Source of the DNA: Phycisphaerae bacterium
GTDB taxonomy: Bacteria > Planctomycetota > Phycisphaerae > Tepidisphaerales > Tepidisphaeraceae
Length of the DNA stretch: 5,166 bases
Direction: 5' to 3'
Assembly (NCBI GenBank): GCA_014380825.1
Contig: JACMJD010000742.1
Coordinates: forward strand, 1 to 5,166
Part shown: positions 1 through 5,166 of the stretch, piece after piece
Layout: each line of letters opens with the position of its first letter
How positions within the stretch are numbered: position 1 is the first letter of the stretch
The notes under the pieces: generated by a model
The model's database searches: none
What the model saw: the letters and a program-made list of their open reading frames with translations, nothing else
Told to the model about the DNA's origin: nothing
Program-made: the position numbers and the translations under genes

Positions 1-65
1 GCGAACGGAATCAAATACCATGTCACGATAAGCAGCGCAACGAACGCAGCGATTCGAGTCGTCAT
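1..65 (-). CDS. N-terminus of an exported or membrane protein (partial)
   Basis: An ATG at 65-63 on the minus strand opens a frame that stays open to the left edge. It gives 21 complete residues: MTTRIAAFVALLIVTWYLIPF. One arginine is followed by about 17 mostly hydrophobic residues, as in an uncleaved signal anchor or a signal peptide, so the product is probably membrane-bound or exported. The frame starts 59 bases after the stop of the ECF sigma factor on the same strand and could be cotranscribed with it. Sigma factors of that family often precede a serine/threonine kinase, but this N-terminus does not look like a kinase start. There is no strong Shine-Dalgarno, only a GGGA about nine bases upstream. 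The rest of the gene lies outside the window, so no function can be given. Confidence 0.5.
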   Translation of the reverse strand, partial: MTTRIAAFVALLIVTWYLIPF

Positions 66-124
66 CTGAGTGGTCCCAATCTGAAAGATGTGTCAAACCG
101 TGGAACACGTTATTCGCGCACCGC

Positions 125-754
125 TTAGAAGCGATTGGATTCGATCGCTTCCTTTAGCCAAGCGAGGGCGAATGCCCAGGCGCGCTTGACGGTTGGGGCG
201 GACACTCCCAGTGCCTGCGCCGTCTGGTCGACGGTCAGCCCCGCGAAGTAGCGAAGCCGAACGACGGCGGCGGCGTCTGGGTCCACGCTCTCTAAGCGAG
301 CGATCGCATCATCAAGGATCAAGAATCCGGCGGATTCTTTTTCGGACGCGGGATCGGGCAGGCTCGCCAGATTAATAGCGGCGCGACGCGCTTCGGGCCC
401 GCCGCGAATTCCGGCGGCTTTGGCACGGGCGTGATCGACCAGAATTCGCCGCATCGCTTCGGCGGCGGCGACATAGAAATGACTGCGATTTTGCCAAGGC
501 ACCTGCCGCGGCCCCACCAACCGAAGATACGCCTCATGCACCAGCGCGGTGGCCTGAAGATGGCCGGGCGTTTCGCGCTTCAGTTGTTGCTGCGCCGCGG
601 CGCGAAGTTGTGAATAGACCAACGGCAAGAGCGCATCCGCCGCCGCGCGATCGCCGCCCGCGGCGTGCTGCATGAGCAGCGTCACCTGCTCGGGTGAATC
701 TGGATTGGGTGCCCGAATGCCGACGATCTTCCACGCGACCGCCGTTGCATTCAA
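125..754 (-). CDS. ECF RNA polymerase sigma factor, TIGR02999-like
   Basis: Predicted extracytoplasmic-function sigma factor of 209 residues that would direct core RNA polymerase to a specific promoter set. Region 2 spans about residues 40-112 and includes RETPGHLQATALVHEAYLRL (60-79) and AMRRILVDHAR (100-110). These are hallmarks of the sigma-70 ECF-like group TIGR02999/PF07638, common in Planctomycetota and Acidobacteriota. Region 4 spans about 147-203, with a helix-turn-helix at LTVDQTAQALGVSAPTVKRA (173-192). The family usually reads GHTLQ-TALVHEA; here the T after GH is missing, a one-residue deletion. The start is uncertain. The TTG at 754-752 overlaps the upstream TGA stop as TTGA, which would allow coupled translation, but there is no good Shine-Dalgarno and recognisable family sequence begins only near residue 22. 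No anti-sigma factor is visible in the window. Confidence 0.93.
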   Translation of the reverse strand: MNATAVAWKIVGIRAPNPDSPEQVTLLMQHAAGGDRAAADALLPLVYSQLRAAAQQQLKRETPGHLQATALVHEAYLRLVGPRQVPWQNRSHFYVAAAEAMRRILVDHARAKAAGIRGGPEARRAAINLASLPDPASEKESAGFLILDDAIARLESVDPDAAAVVRLRYFAGLTVDQTAQALGVSAPTVKRAWAFALAWLKEAIESNRF

Positions 755-1503
755 GAACGCCGTCGCCGGCGACCCTGTAGGAGGGCGTAGACAATCAGTG
801 CCGTTGCCGTCGCCGGTTCCGGTACGGCCGTCACCGTGAACTGCACCGCTTGCCAGCCGTTCGGGAGCACATTTACGCCGAAGAATCCGTCAAAGCCGGG
901 CGTGTTTGACGTGAACGCGAAGTCGCTGGCGACGAACGTGAGGTCCGCCGAGGGGTTCTCGAAGTATTCGATCAGCGTGTACGTGCCCGGGTCGGCGCTG
1001 GGATCGACGCGGAACGCAACGTTGACCGGACCGGTTCCGCCCGAAGCTTTGTTGAGCGTCGTGTGCGACTTCATGTAGTCGCTGCTGTCGCCAAGATCGA
1101 AATCGATCGCCGAGCCGAGCGAGATGATCATGCTGGCGGCGTCGATCGTCCCGACCGCGGGCCCGCCGACGTCGCCGGGCTGGAGCGTGCCTTTGTCGGT
1201 GAAGACGCGCACGCTATGAAACGTACCGCGCGCCGCGAGCACGCCGTCGTTCACTTCCAGCGCCATCCGTGCGTGGCCGTCTACTTCCACGCGTCCGCCG
1301 TTTCGCGTGCTCGTGCCGATGTCCCAGAACTGCGTGCCCATCGCCGGCGAATAGTCATTGATGCGCAGCGTGCCCGGGCCAACCTTCGTGAGAGAATCGC
1401 TCGCTTCGACGCCATTGTTCCAAGTCGCGTTGAAGCCGTTCGTGTCGAGCGTCGACGACTCGGTCACGCGGATCAGCTTGTTCGTGTTCCAATCATTCAT
1501 CAA
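751..1503 (-). CDS. PEP-CTERM sorted beta-strand-repeat surface protein, C-terminal part
   Basis: The 250-residue frame reads as the end of an extracellular repeat protein. LTKVGPGTLRIN (38-49) matches the autotransporter-associated beta-strand repeat pattern (L-x-K-x-G-x-G-T-L). LQPGD...VGTIDAASMIISLGSAIDFDLG (107-138) resembles the closing module of such passengers, and GTYTLIEYF follows. The tail is VPEP (227-230), a short hydrophobic helix (231-243) and RRRRR (245-249), the tripartite PEP-CTERM signal recognised by exosortase in the inner membrane. The protein should therefore be exported and anchored or released at the cell surface. It has no signal peptide, and clear repeat sequence continues in frame upstream of the first start codons (TTG 1503, ATG 1500), so the gene is probably 5'-truncated and perhaps non-functional. 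Its TGA overlaps the sigma factor's TTG. Family assignment is confident; an intact gene is doubtful. Confidence 0.75.
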   Translation of the reverse strand: MMNDWNTNKLIRVTESSTLDTNGFNATWNNGVEASDSLTKVGPGTLRINDYSPAMGTQFWDIGTSTRNGGRVEVDGHARMALEVNDGVLAARGTFHSVRVFTDKGTLQPGDVGGPAVGTIDAASMIISLGSAIDFDLGDSSDYMKSHTTLNKASGGTGPVNVAFRVDPSADPGTYTLIEYFENPSADLTFVASDFAFTSNTPGFDGFFGVNVLPNGWQAVQFTVTAVPEPATATALIVYALLQGRRRRRS

Positions 1504-1698
1504 GACCAGCCCGCGCCCGATCGTGCCGGCGATTTCTACAACCGGGCCGACGCCGAAGTTGTCGTCGCTGAACAGCTCGACTTCCGCGCGCGAGATGCGC
1601 GTGAGGCCGGTGTAGGTGAGTCGGGCGCGGACGATCCAGAGAAAAATCGAAAGCTCGCGCGCGAATGTTTCGCGGCGTCTTGCGATCTCACCGCTCTC
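1504..1698 (-). pseudogene. In-frame upstream remnant of the PEP-CTERM repeat protein
   Basis: The frame of the PEP-CTERM protein stays open for 65 more codons before a TGA at 1701-1699, but it contains no ATG, GTG or TTG. Residues LTYTGLTRISRAEVELF, encoded from 1620 downward, have the TYTG-x-T-x-I pattern of beta-strand passenger repeats, followed by SDDNFGVGPVVEIAGTIGRG, so this was once coding. Before 1620 the frame gives RRRETFARELSIFLWIVRAR, which does not look like the family. In the neighbouring frame FFSGSSAPDS lies just upstream, so one lost base near 1619 could explain the break, but that is weak. No signal peptide is found. The simplest reading is a gene that lost its 5' part or was frameshifted. 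Confidence 0.55.
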
Positions 1699-1704
1699 TC
1701 ACCG

Positions 1705-1732
1705 ACCGAACGAAGCGGTCCGCTTTTTCGGT
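1705..1732. repeat. Interrupted inverted repeat
   Basis: ACCGAA (1705-1710) pairs with TTCGGT (1727-1732), and inside it AAGCGG (1713-1718) pairs with CCGCTT (1720-1725) around a single T. It lies between the stop of the small anchored protein and the remnant of the PEP-CTERM gene, so it could be an operator-like site or help end minus-strand transcription. No T-run follows it on the minus strand, so it is not a typical intrinsic terminator. Confidence 0.35.
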
Positions 1733-1775
1733 AGTGGGTCGGATTGAAACTTTCCCTAAGGACGCTGCAGGGAGG

Positions 1776-2186
1776 TTATGGCTTGTCGAATGTGTAGCCT
1801 AGATCCTCGTTCACGATGAATCGTGGGGAACGAAATGACGACGCGATCTGCATTTGCCAAGTCATCCTGCGTGGGATCGTCACTGGCGAACCAAAACCAT
1901 CGTCGATCGCGAACCCGTCGTGCAAGACGATATCTCCGTTCACTTCCGTCCACTCCCCAGAGTTGGTCAACACGGGTCGGCCTGAAACGGCAATCGTCTG
2001 CGAGAAACGGCCGTCGGTCTTCAGTTCAACCGTTTCCACACCGTAGGGATACTTACATGAGTATTTGCCGACGAGCGAACGAGCTTTGCTGGGCCAGAGT
2101 GCCCAAGTCGCTACGATCACGAAGCTGGCAGTTACACAGAGTAGTACCAACAGACGTGAGAACTTTGGGGAGGCTGAGTTCTGCAT
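1776..2186 (-). CDS. Small membrane-anchored or secreted protein of unknown function
   Basis: Not a family I recognise by name. The 136-residue product starts at ATG 2186-2184. Residues 9-30 (FSRLLVLLCVTASFVIVATW) form one hydrophobic segment, a signal anchor or signal peptide, and WPSKAR follows. The remaining roughly 100 residues look like a small beta-rich exported domain: LVGKYSCKYPYGVETVELKTDGRF, then SGEWTEVNGDIVLHDGF. This alternation of GKY, a DGRF turn and SGEW recurs in lipocalin-like or META-like folds, so the resemblance is structural only. There is no Shine-Dalgarno before the ATG. A TAGAAT at 2220-2215 could be a -10 element, but no good -35 goes with it. The gene is less GC-rich than the right-hand operon and sits 31 bases from a transposase remnant, so it may be an acquired or lineage-specific gene. 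Confidence 0.7.
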   Translation of the reverse strand: MQNSASPKFSRLLVLLCVTASFVIVATWALWPSKARSLVGKYSCKYPYGVETVELKTDGRFSQTIAVSGRPVLTNSGEWTEVNGDIVLHDGFAIDDGFGSPVTIPRRMTWQMQIASSFRSPRFIVNEDLGYTFDKP

Positions 2187-2217
2187 GATTCAAACAACAT
2201 TGATCAGGCGAGCGATT

Positions 2218-2417
2218 CTAATCGAGCCACGCCACCAAGTCTGCGATATCCCAAACACGCGAAGCGATTCCCGCTTCCATCGCGGGCGTAACTCGAAGCG
2301 TGTGATGGAGAAGTTGTAGAACATGTGGTGCAGCGCGATCGCGTGCGCGTGGTTCCCGATTTTCTTTGAGAACGCATTCGTAAGTCGGGTAGATCGACCA
2401 ATGCTCATATGCTTCAC
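2218..2417 (-). pseudogene. Decayed C-terminal fragment of an IS1-like DDE transposase, frameshifted
   Basis: Two overlapping minus-strand frames together spell the end of a transposase. The first, from 2417, gives MSIGRSTRLTNAFSKKIGNH, then AHAIALHHMFYNF, ending at about 2310. The second takes over at about 2309 with HHTLRVTPAMEAGIASRVWD and IADLVAWLD, stopping at TAG 2220-2218. Intact relatives, usually annotated as IS1-family transposases, read roughly RFTRLTNAFSKK-ENHAHAVALHFMYYNF-RIHKTLRVTPAMEAG in one frame. About seven bases are missing between YNF and HTL, which causes the shift. Upstream of 2417 the frame meets a stop at 2441-2439 and the expected sequence is lost, so only about 65 residues remain, without the catalytic DDE core. 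No terminal inverted repeats or target duplication are visible. It cannot be functional. Confidence 0.8.
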
Positions 2418-2764
2418 AGCACTTGCGGCAGCGTGACGTCATGCCCCGCATCGTTCAATGATCGACAGCAGACCGAGCGGCGGGAGTTGTTCTCGCGGGA
2501 TTCGACTTCCAATCGAAGGATGCGGCGGGTTAACGATGAGGATGCGCACAGATTGTCCAATCTGCTTGCCGCCGCAGTTGCTGCGGACGTAATCGAATAT
2601 GGACGAGCCAGTGACCGGAACATTTCAATGGCGAACGGGGTCAACTCGGCACGAGCCTTGCGACGGCCACTGCCCTGAACGGTAAACCGCTCTGCGTACG
2701 CGTTGGCGAGCCAAGGTGGGCTCGCGACTGCGACAGTGCGACCTCCTTCTGACGTGAGGGCAAC
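2418..2764. other. Region without a convincing gene, upstream of the dehydrogenase operon
   Basis: About 350 bases. A plus-strand frame is open over 2409-2678 and a minus-strand frame crosses the whole region, but neither protein resembles anything I know and neither has a convincing start. Two adjacent inverted repeats lie at 2549-2586. The promoter of the plus-strand operon should be in the right part of this region, but I cannot pick out confident -35 and -10 boxes. A GTGAGGG at 2754-2760 serves as the Shine-Dalgarno of the next gene. Confidence 0.5.
2549..2586. repeat. Two adjacent perfect inverted repeats
   Basis: CAGATTG (2549-2555), two bases, then CAATCTG (2558-2564) is a perfect 7-base-arm palindrome. 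Seven bases later CCGCAG (2572-2577), TTG, then CTGCGG (2581-2586) is a perfect 6-base-arm hairpin. They lie about 180-215 bases before the start of the SRPBCC-dehydrogenase operon, where a regulator site or leader structure is possible. No T-run follows, so they are not standard terminators. The arms are short and chance is not excluded. Confidence 0.4.
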
Positions 2765-3598
2765 ATGACACAAACTTTTGACGAAGCCCGAACCCTGGGC
2801 CGAAGCGGGCTTGCGCCCGATGTGATCGGTCGCGACGAGGAGCAACCGTGGACGCCGCCGGGCGAAGATCTCACTCCGCCCAACAGCGGCAACGTCAACG
2901 TCGGCGGCACCGAGCGGATTATCTCGGCGGCGGCGGGGGCGATTCTTGCCGGGTTCGCGGCCACGCGGCGCGGTTGGCCGGGGCTGATCGCCGGCGTGGT
3001 GGGCGGCGGATTGATCGTCCGCGGCGCTACAGGATATTGCCCGGCCTATGCCGCGATGAATGTCGAGCCGCCAACGCAGGAAGACCGCGGCACGCACGTC
3101 GAGCAGACCTTCATGATCAATCGCTCGCCGGATGAGCTGTACAGCTATTGGCGAAACTTCGAGAACCTGCCGAACATCATGACGCACCTCCAGGAGGTGC
3201 GCGTGATCGATGATCGCAAATCGCACTGGGTGGCCAAGGCGCCGAAGCTCGCAGGCGGATCGGTCGAGTGGGATGCGGAAATCATCAACGATGAACCGAA
3301 CCACTTGATCGCCTGGCGATCGTTGCCCGGCTCGCAGGTCGACAACGCCGGCGCGATTCGCTTTGCCAAGGCGCCCGGCGACCGCGGTACGGAAGTCCAC
3401 GTGTTCATCAATTACGTTCCGCCCGCCGGCATCATTGGCCACGCCATCGCGACGTTGTTGGGCGAGAACCCTCGCCGACAAATGCGTGATGATCTCCGCA
3501 ACTTCAAACGCCTCATGGAAACCGGCGAGATTCCGACGACCCAAGGCCAACCGCGCGGGACGTGCAGTGGGCGCGGAAAAGTGCAGCAATCGATGTAA
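2765..3598 (+). CDS. Membrane protein with DUF2892 (YgaP-like) and SRPBCC domains
   Basis: A 277-residue two-domain protein, the COG5637-type arrangement. Residues 1-44 are a polar, proline-rich lead. Residues 45-98 (from NVNVGGTERIISAAAGAILA to GYCPAYAAMNV) fit DUF2892, with two hydrophobic stretches at about 51-66 and 72-88 forming a membrane hairpin and the conserved GYCP near 90-93. Residues 112-256 fit the SRPBCC/polyketide-cyclase fold: VEQTFMINRSPDELYSYWRN, ENLPNIMTHLQEV, VEWDAEI, AWRSLPGS, then the C-terminal helix RRQMRDDLRNFKRLMETGEI. That fold makes a deep hydrophobic ligand pocket, but the ligand is unknown. The start is the ATG preceded by GAGGG at 2756-2760. The next gene begins 21 bases after its stop, and this protein is often found beside such dehydrogenases, so they probably share an operon. 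A membrane tether for a lipid or hydrophobic ligand is an inference. Confidence 0.9.
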   Translation: MTQTFDEARTLGRSGLAPDVIGRDEEQPWTPPGEDLTPPNSGNVNVGGTERIISAAAGAILAGFAATRRGWPGLIAGVVGGGLIVRGATGYCPAYAAMNVEPPTQEDRGTHVEQTFMINRSPDELYSYWRNFENLPNIMTHLQEVRVIDDRKSHWVAKAPKLAGGSVEWDAEIINDEPNHLIAWRSLPGSQVDNAGAIRFAKAPGDRGTEVHVFINYVPPAGIIGHAIATLLGENPRRQMRDDLRNFKRLMETGEIPTTQGQPRGTCSGRGKVQQSM

Positions 3599-3619
3599 CG
3601 CTGAAAGGAATCGTGACTC

Positions 3620-4807
3620 ATGAAAGCGCTCACCTGGTGTGGAATCAAGAAAGTCAAAGTCGAGAACGTGCCGGATCCGAAAATCCTCAACCCGCGCGAT
3701 GCGATCATCCGCGTGACGTCCACCTGCATCTGCGGCTCCGACCTGCATCTGTATGATGGTTTCATCCCCTTCATGAAGCCCGGCGACATCATGGGCCACG
3801 AGCCCATGGGCATCGTTGAAGAGGTCGGGCCGAACGTTGATCAGTCGAAGCTGAAGGTCGGCGATCGCGTGGTCGTCCCGTTCTGCATTGCCTGCGGCAA
3901 TTGCTTCTTCTGTAAGCGGCAGCAATACAGTTGCTGCGATAACACGAACACGAAACCGTACATCGGCGAAGTGCTGATGGGTCAGGCGGCCGCCGGGTTG
4001 TTTGGCTATTCGCACATGACCGGCGGATATGCGGGCGGGCAAGCGGAATTTCTGCGCGTCCCGTACGCCGATGTGAACTGCCAGAAGATGCCGCAGGATC
4101 TCACTGACCATCAACTCGTGTTCCTCTCCGATATTTTCCCCACCGGCTACATGGCCGTTGAGCAGTGCAAGCCGCAGCGCGACGACACGATCGCGATCTG
4201 GGGCTGCGGCCCGGTCGGACAATTCACCATCCGCAGCGCGATGCTGCTGGGCGCTGCCAAGGTGATCGCGCTGGATGATGAGTCGCGCGTCCCCGAGCGC
4301 CTTCAGATGGCGCGGGCGGCCGGCGCGATCACCGTCGATGTCTCTGACGAATACGTCTACGAACGCCTGCTCGATCTCACCGGCGGCATCGGGCCGGATA
4401 TCTGCATCGATGCGGTTGGGATGGAAGCGCACGGTTATTCGCTCGATGCGCTCTACGACCGCGTGAAAACCATGGCGTTCATGGAAACCGAGCGCCCACA
4501 CGTGATTCGCCAGGCGATCAACTGCTGCCGAAAAGGCGGCACCGTCTCTATCCCCGGCGTGTACGGTGGCGTGGCAGACAAGATCCCGCTGGGCGCGCTC
4601 ATGAATAAGGGCCTGACAATCAAGACCGGCCAGACGCATGTGCACAAATATGTGCCAGAACTTCTCGAGCATATCCGCGCCGGTCGAATCGACCCGAGCT
4701 TCGTGTTGACGCATCGCGTTCCGCTGTCGCAAGCGCCGCAGGCGTACGAGATGTTCCGCAAGCAGACGGATGGTTGTATTAAAGTCGTGCTCGATCCGGC
4801 GGCGTAG
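3620..4807 (+). CDS. Zinc-dependent alcohol/formaldehyde-dehydrogenase-like oxidoreductase (MDR family)
   Basis: A full-length 395-residue medium-chain dehydrogenase, closest to the glutathione-dependent-formaldehyde-dehydrogenase-related group (COG1063, cd08283-like). The N-terminal GroES-like domain carries the probable catalytic zinc ligands Cys38 (CICGSD), His60 (MGHEP) and Asp171 ([10 protein letters not shown]), and the structural zinc cysteines 92, 95, 98 and 106. The Rossmann domain has GCGPVG (195-200) and an acidic residue at the end of the second strand (LDD, 218-220), which favours NAD over [24 protein letters not shown] (121-140) and [11 protein letters not shown] (262-272) are typical of this subgroup. 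Relatives usually read AID-x-VPERL; here [12 protein letters not shown] appears to add about three residues at the cofactor loop. AAAGGA at 3604-3609 is the Shine-Dalgarno, ten bases from the ATG. The likely reaction is oxidation of an alcohol or aldehyde. The true substrate and any need for glutathione are unknown. Confidence 0.95.
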   Translation: MKALTWCGIKKVKVENVPDPKILNPRDAIIRVTSTCICGSDLHLYDGFIPFMKPGDIMGHEPMGIVEEVGPNVDQSKLKVGDRVVVPFCIACGNCFFCKRQQYSCCDNTNTKPYIGEVLMGQAAAGLFGYSHMTGGYAGGQAEFLRVPYADVNCQKMPQDLTDHQLVFLSDIFPTGYMAVEQCKPQRDDTIAIWGCGPVGQFTIRSAMLLGAAKVIALDDESRVPERLQMARAAGAITVDVSDEYVYERLLDLTGGIGPDICIDAVGMEAHGYSLDALYDRVKTMAFMETERPHVIRQAINCCRKGGTVSIPGVYGGVADKIPLGALMNKGLTIKTGQTHVHKYVPELLEHIRAGRIDPSFVLTHRVPLSQAPQAYEMFRKQTDGCIKVVLDPAA

Positions 4808-4816
4808 AATGGTGGT

Positions 4817-5166
4817 GTGCAGAACAGGATCACACCCAAGCCCGTCTTTTATTCCGTGCTCGACCTGGCCCCGATTCGCGTCGGCGGCACCGCTGCTGAC
4901 GCATTCCACCAGGCGCTGGATCTGGCGCGCCACGTCGAGCAGTTCGGCTATCACCGATATTGGCTGGCGGAGCATCACAACATGCCCGGCGTCGCCAGCG
5001 CCGCGACGGCAGTCGCGATCGGTTACATCGCCGGCGGCACGAAGACGATTCGCGTCGGCGCGGGCGGGATCATGCTGCCGAACCATTCGCCGCTGGTGAT
5101 CGCCGAACAGTTCGGCACGCTCGAGTCGCTGTACTCTGGTCGCATCGATCTCGGATTAGGTCGCGC
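4817..5166 (+). CDS. LLM-class flavin-dependent oxidoreductase, N-terminal part
   Basis: A frame open from GTG 4817 to the right edge gives 116 complete residues of a luciferase-like monooxygenase fold, closest to the TIGR03558/YhbW group. Visible signatures are [14 protein letters not shown] (12-25), a helix with [20 protein letters not shown] (36-55), [20 protein letters not shown] (63-82), [20 protein letters not shown] (83-102) and GRIDLGLGR (108-116). AEHHN and [13 protein letters not shown] are the flavin-site motifs of the family. The enzyme should use reduced FMN, with an unknown substrate. The GTG is the only in-frame start after the stop at 4805-4807; the next candidate, GTG 4856, would cut into conserved sequence. 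It begins nine bases after the dehydrogenase stop with no clear Shine-Dalgarno, suggesting translational coupling within the operon. The C-terminal two thirds lie outside the window. Confidence 0.92.
   Translation, partial: MQNRITPKPVFYSVLDLAPIRVGGTAADAFHQALDLARHVEQFGYHRYWLAEHHNMPGVASAATAVAIGYIAGGTKTIRVGAGGIMLPNHSPLVIAEQFGTLESLYSGRIDLGLGR

Noticed and set aside
91..96. TTGACA on the minus strand before the partial left-edge gene, a perfect -35 box
   Set aside because: No acceptable -10 hexamer lies 16-18 bases downstream before the ATG, so a promoter cannot be claimed.
1063..1734. A 223-codon plus-strand frame
   Set aside because: It is antisense to the PEP-CTERM protein, has shadow-like composition (Arg, Ala, Val, His) and no recognisable motif.
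1742..1750. GATTGAAAC, the typical 3' end of many CRISPR repeats
   Set aside because: It occurs once, with no repeated unit or spacers on either side, so there is no array.
2190..2450. The two minus-strand frames as separate small genes
   Set aside because: Each carries half of the same transposase tail, so they are pieces of one frameshifted pseudogene. The portions outside those halves are shadow sequence.
2409..2678. An 89-codon plus-strand frame in the gene-poor region
   Set aside because: It overlaps the transposase remnant only slightly and is not clearly a shadow, but it has no Shine-Dalgarno, no motif and an ordinary composition. A minus-strand reading of the same DNA (RPYSITSA...) resembles many spurious hypothetical proteins. 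Not supported enough to call.
2414..5086. An 890-codon open frame on the minus strand
   Set aside because: It lies antisense to two well-identified genes and the start of a third, is rich in Arg, His, Ala and Asp as expected for a shadow of GC-biased codons, and shows no domain. The sense-strand proteins explain the sequence.

Overview
The window is high-GC bacterial DNA. It carries a TIGR02999-type ECF sigma factor, a PEP-CTERM-tailed beta-strand-repeat surface protein fragment, and a transposase remnant of a kind I associate with environmental Gram-negatives. This combination is commonest in Planctomycetota and Verrucomicrobiota, and a planctomycete (possibly Phycisphaerae-like) is my best guess. 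That is an inference from gene types, because there is no rRNA or other phylogenetic marker in the window.

Left part, minus strand (1-2186). Reading with the strand, from right to left: a small single-membrane-anchor protein of unknown function (2186-1776); the C-terminal part of an extracellular beta-strand-repeat protein ending in a PEP-CTERM sorting tail (1503-751), whose recognisable sequence continues upstream of any usable start codon, so it looks 5'-truncated; an ECF sigma factor (754-125) whose TTG start overlaps the stop of the PEP-CTERM frame; and the first 21 residues of a protein with a hydrophobic N-terminus that runs off the left edge (65-1).

Middle (2187-2764). A broken C-terminal scrap of an IS1-like DDE transposase (2417-2218, minus strand) carries a clear internal frameshift. 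It is followed by about 350 bases with no convincing gene but two adjacent perfect inverted repeats. This stretch and the small gene beside it are visibly less GC-rich than the genes on the right, and I read it as a decayed insertion zone.

Right part, plus strand (2765-5166). A tight three-gene run: a membrane protein fusing a DUF2892/YgaP-like hydrophobic segment to a SRPBCC domain; 21 bases later a zinc-dependent, NAD-type alcohol/formaldehyde-dehydrogenase-like enzyme with all zinc ligands present; and 9 bases after that a GTG-started luciferase-like flavin-dependent oxidoreductase cut by the right edge. The spacing says operon, and the content suggests redox handling of small aldehydes or alcohols or a stress response, but the substrate cannot be read from sequence.

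I do not see a clearly new biological system. The most informative observations are the frameshifted transposase relic, the 5'-truncated PEP-CTERM fragment with its TTGA overlap into the sigma factor, and the SRPBCC-dehydrogenase-flavoenzyme operon.
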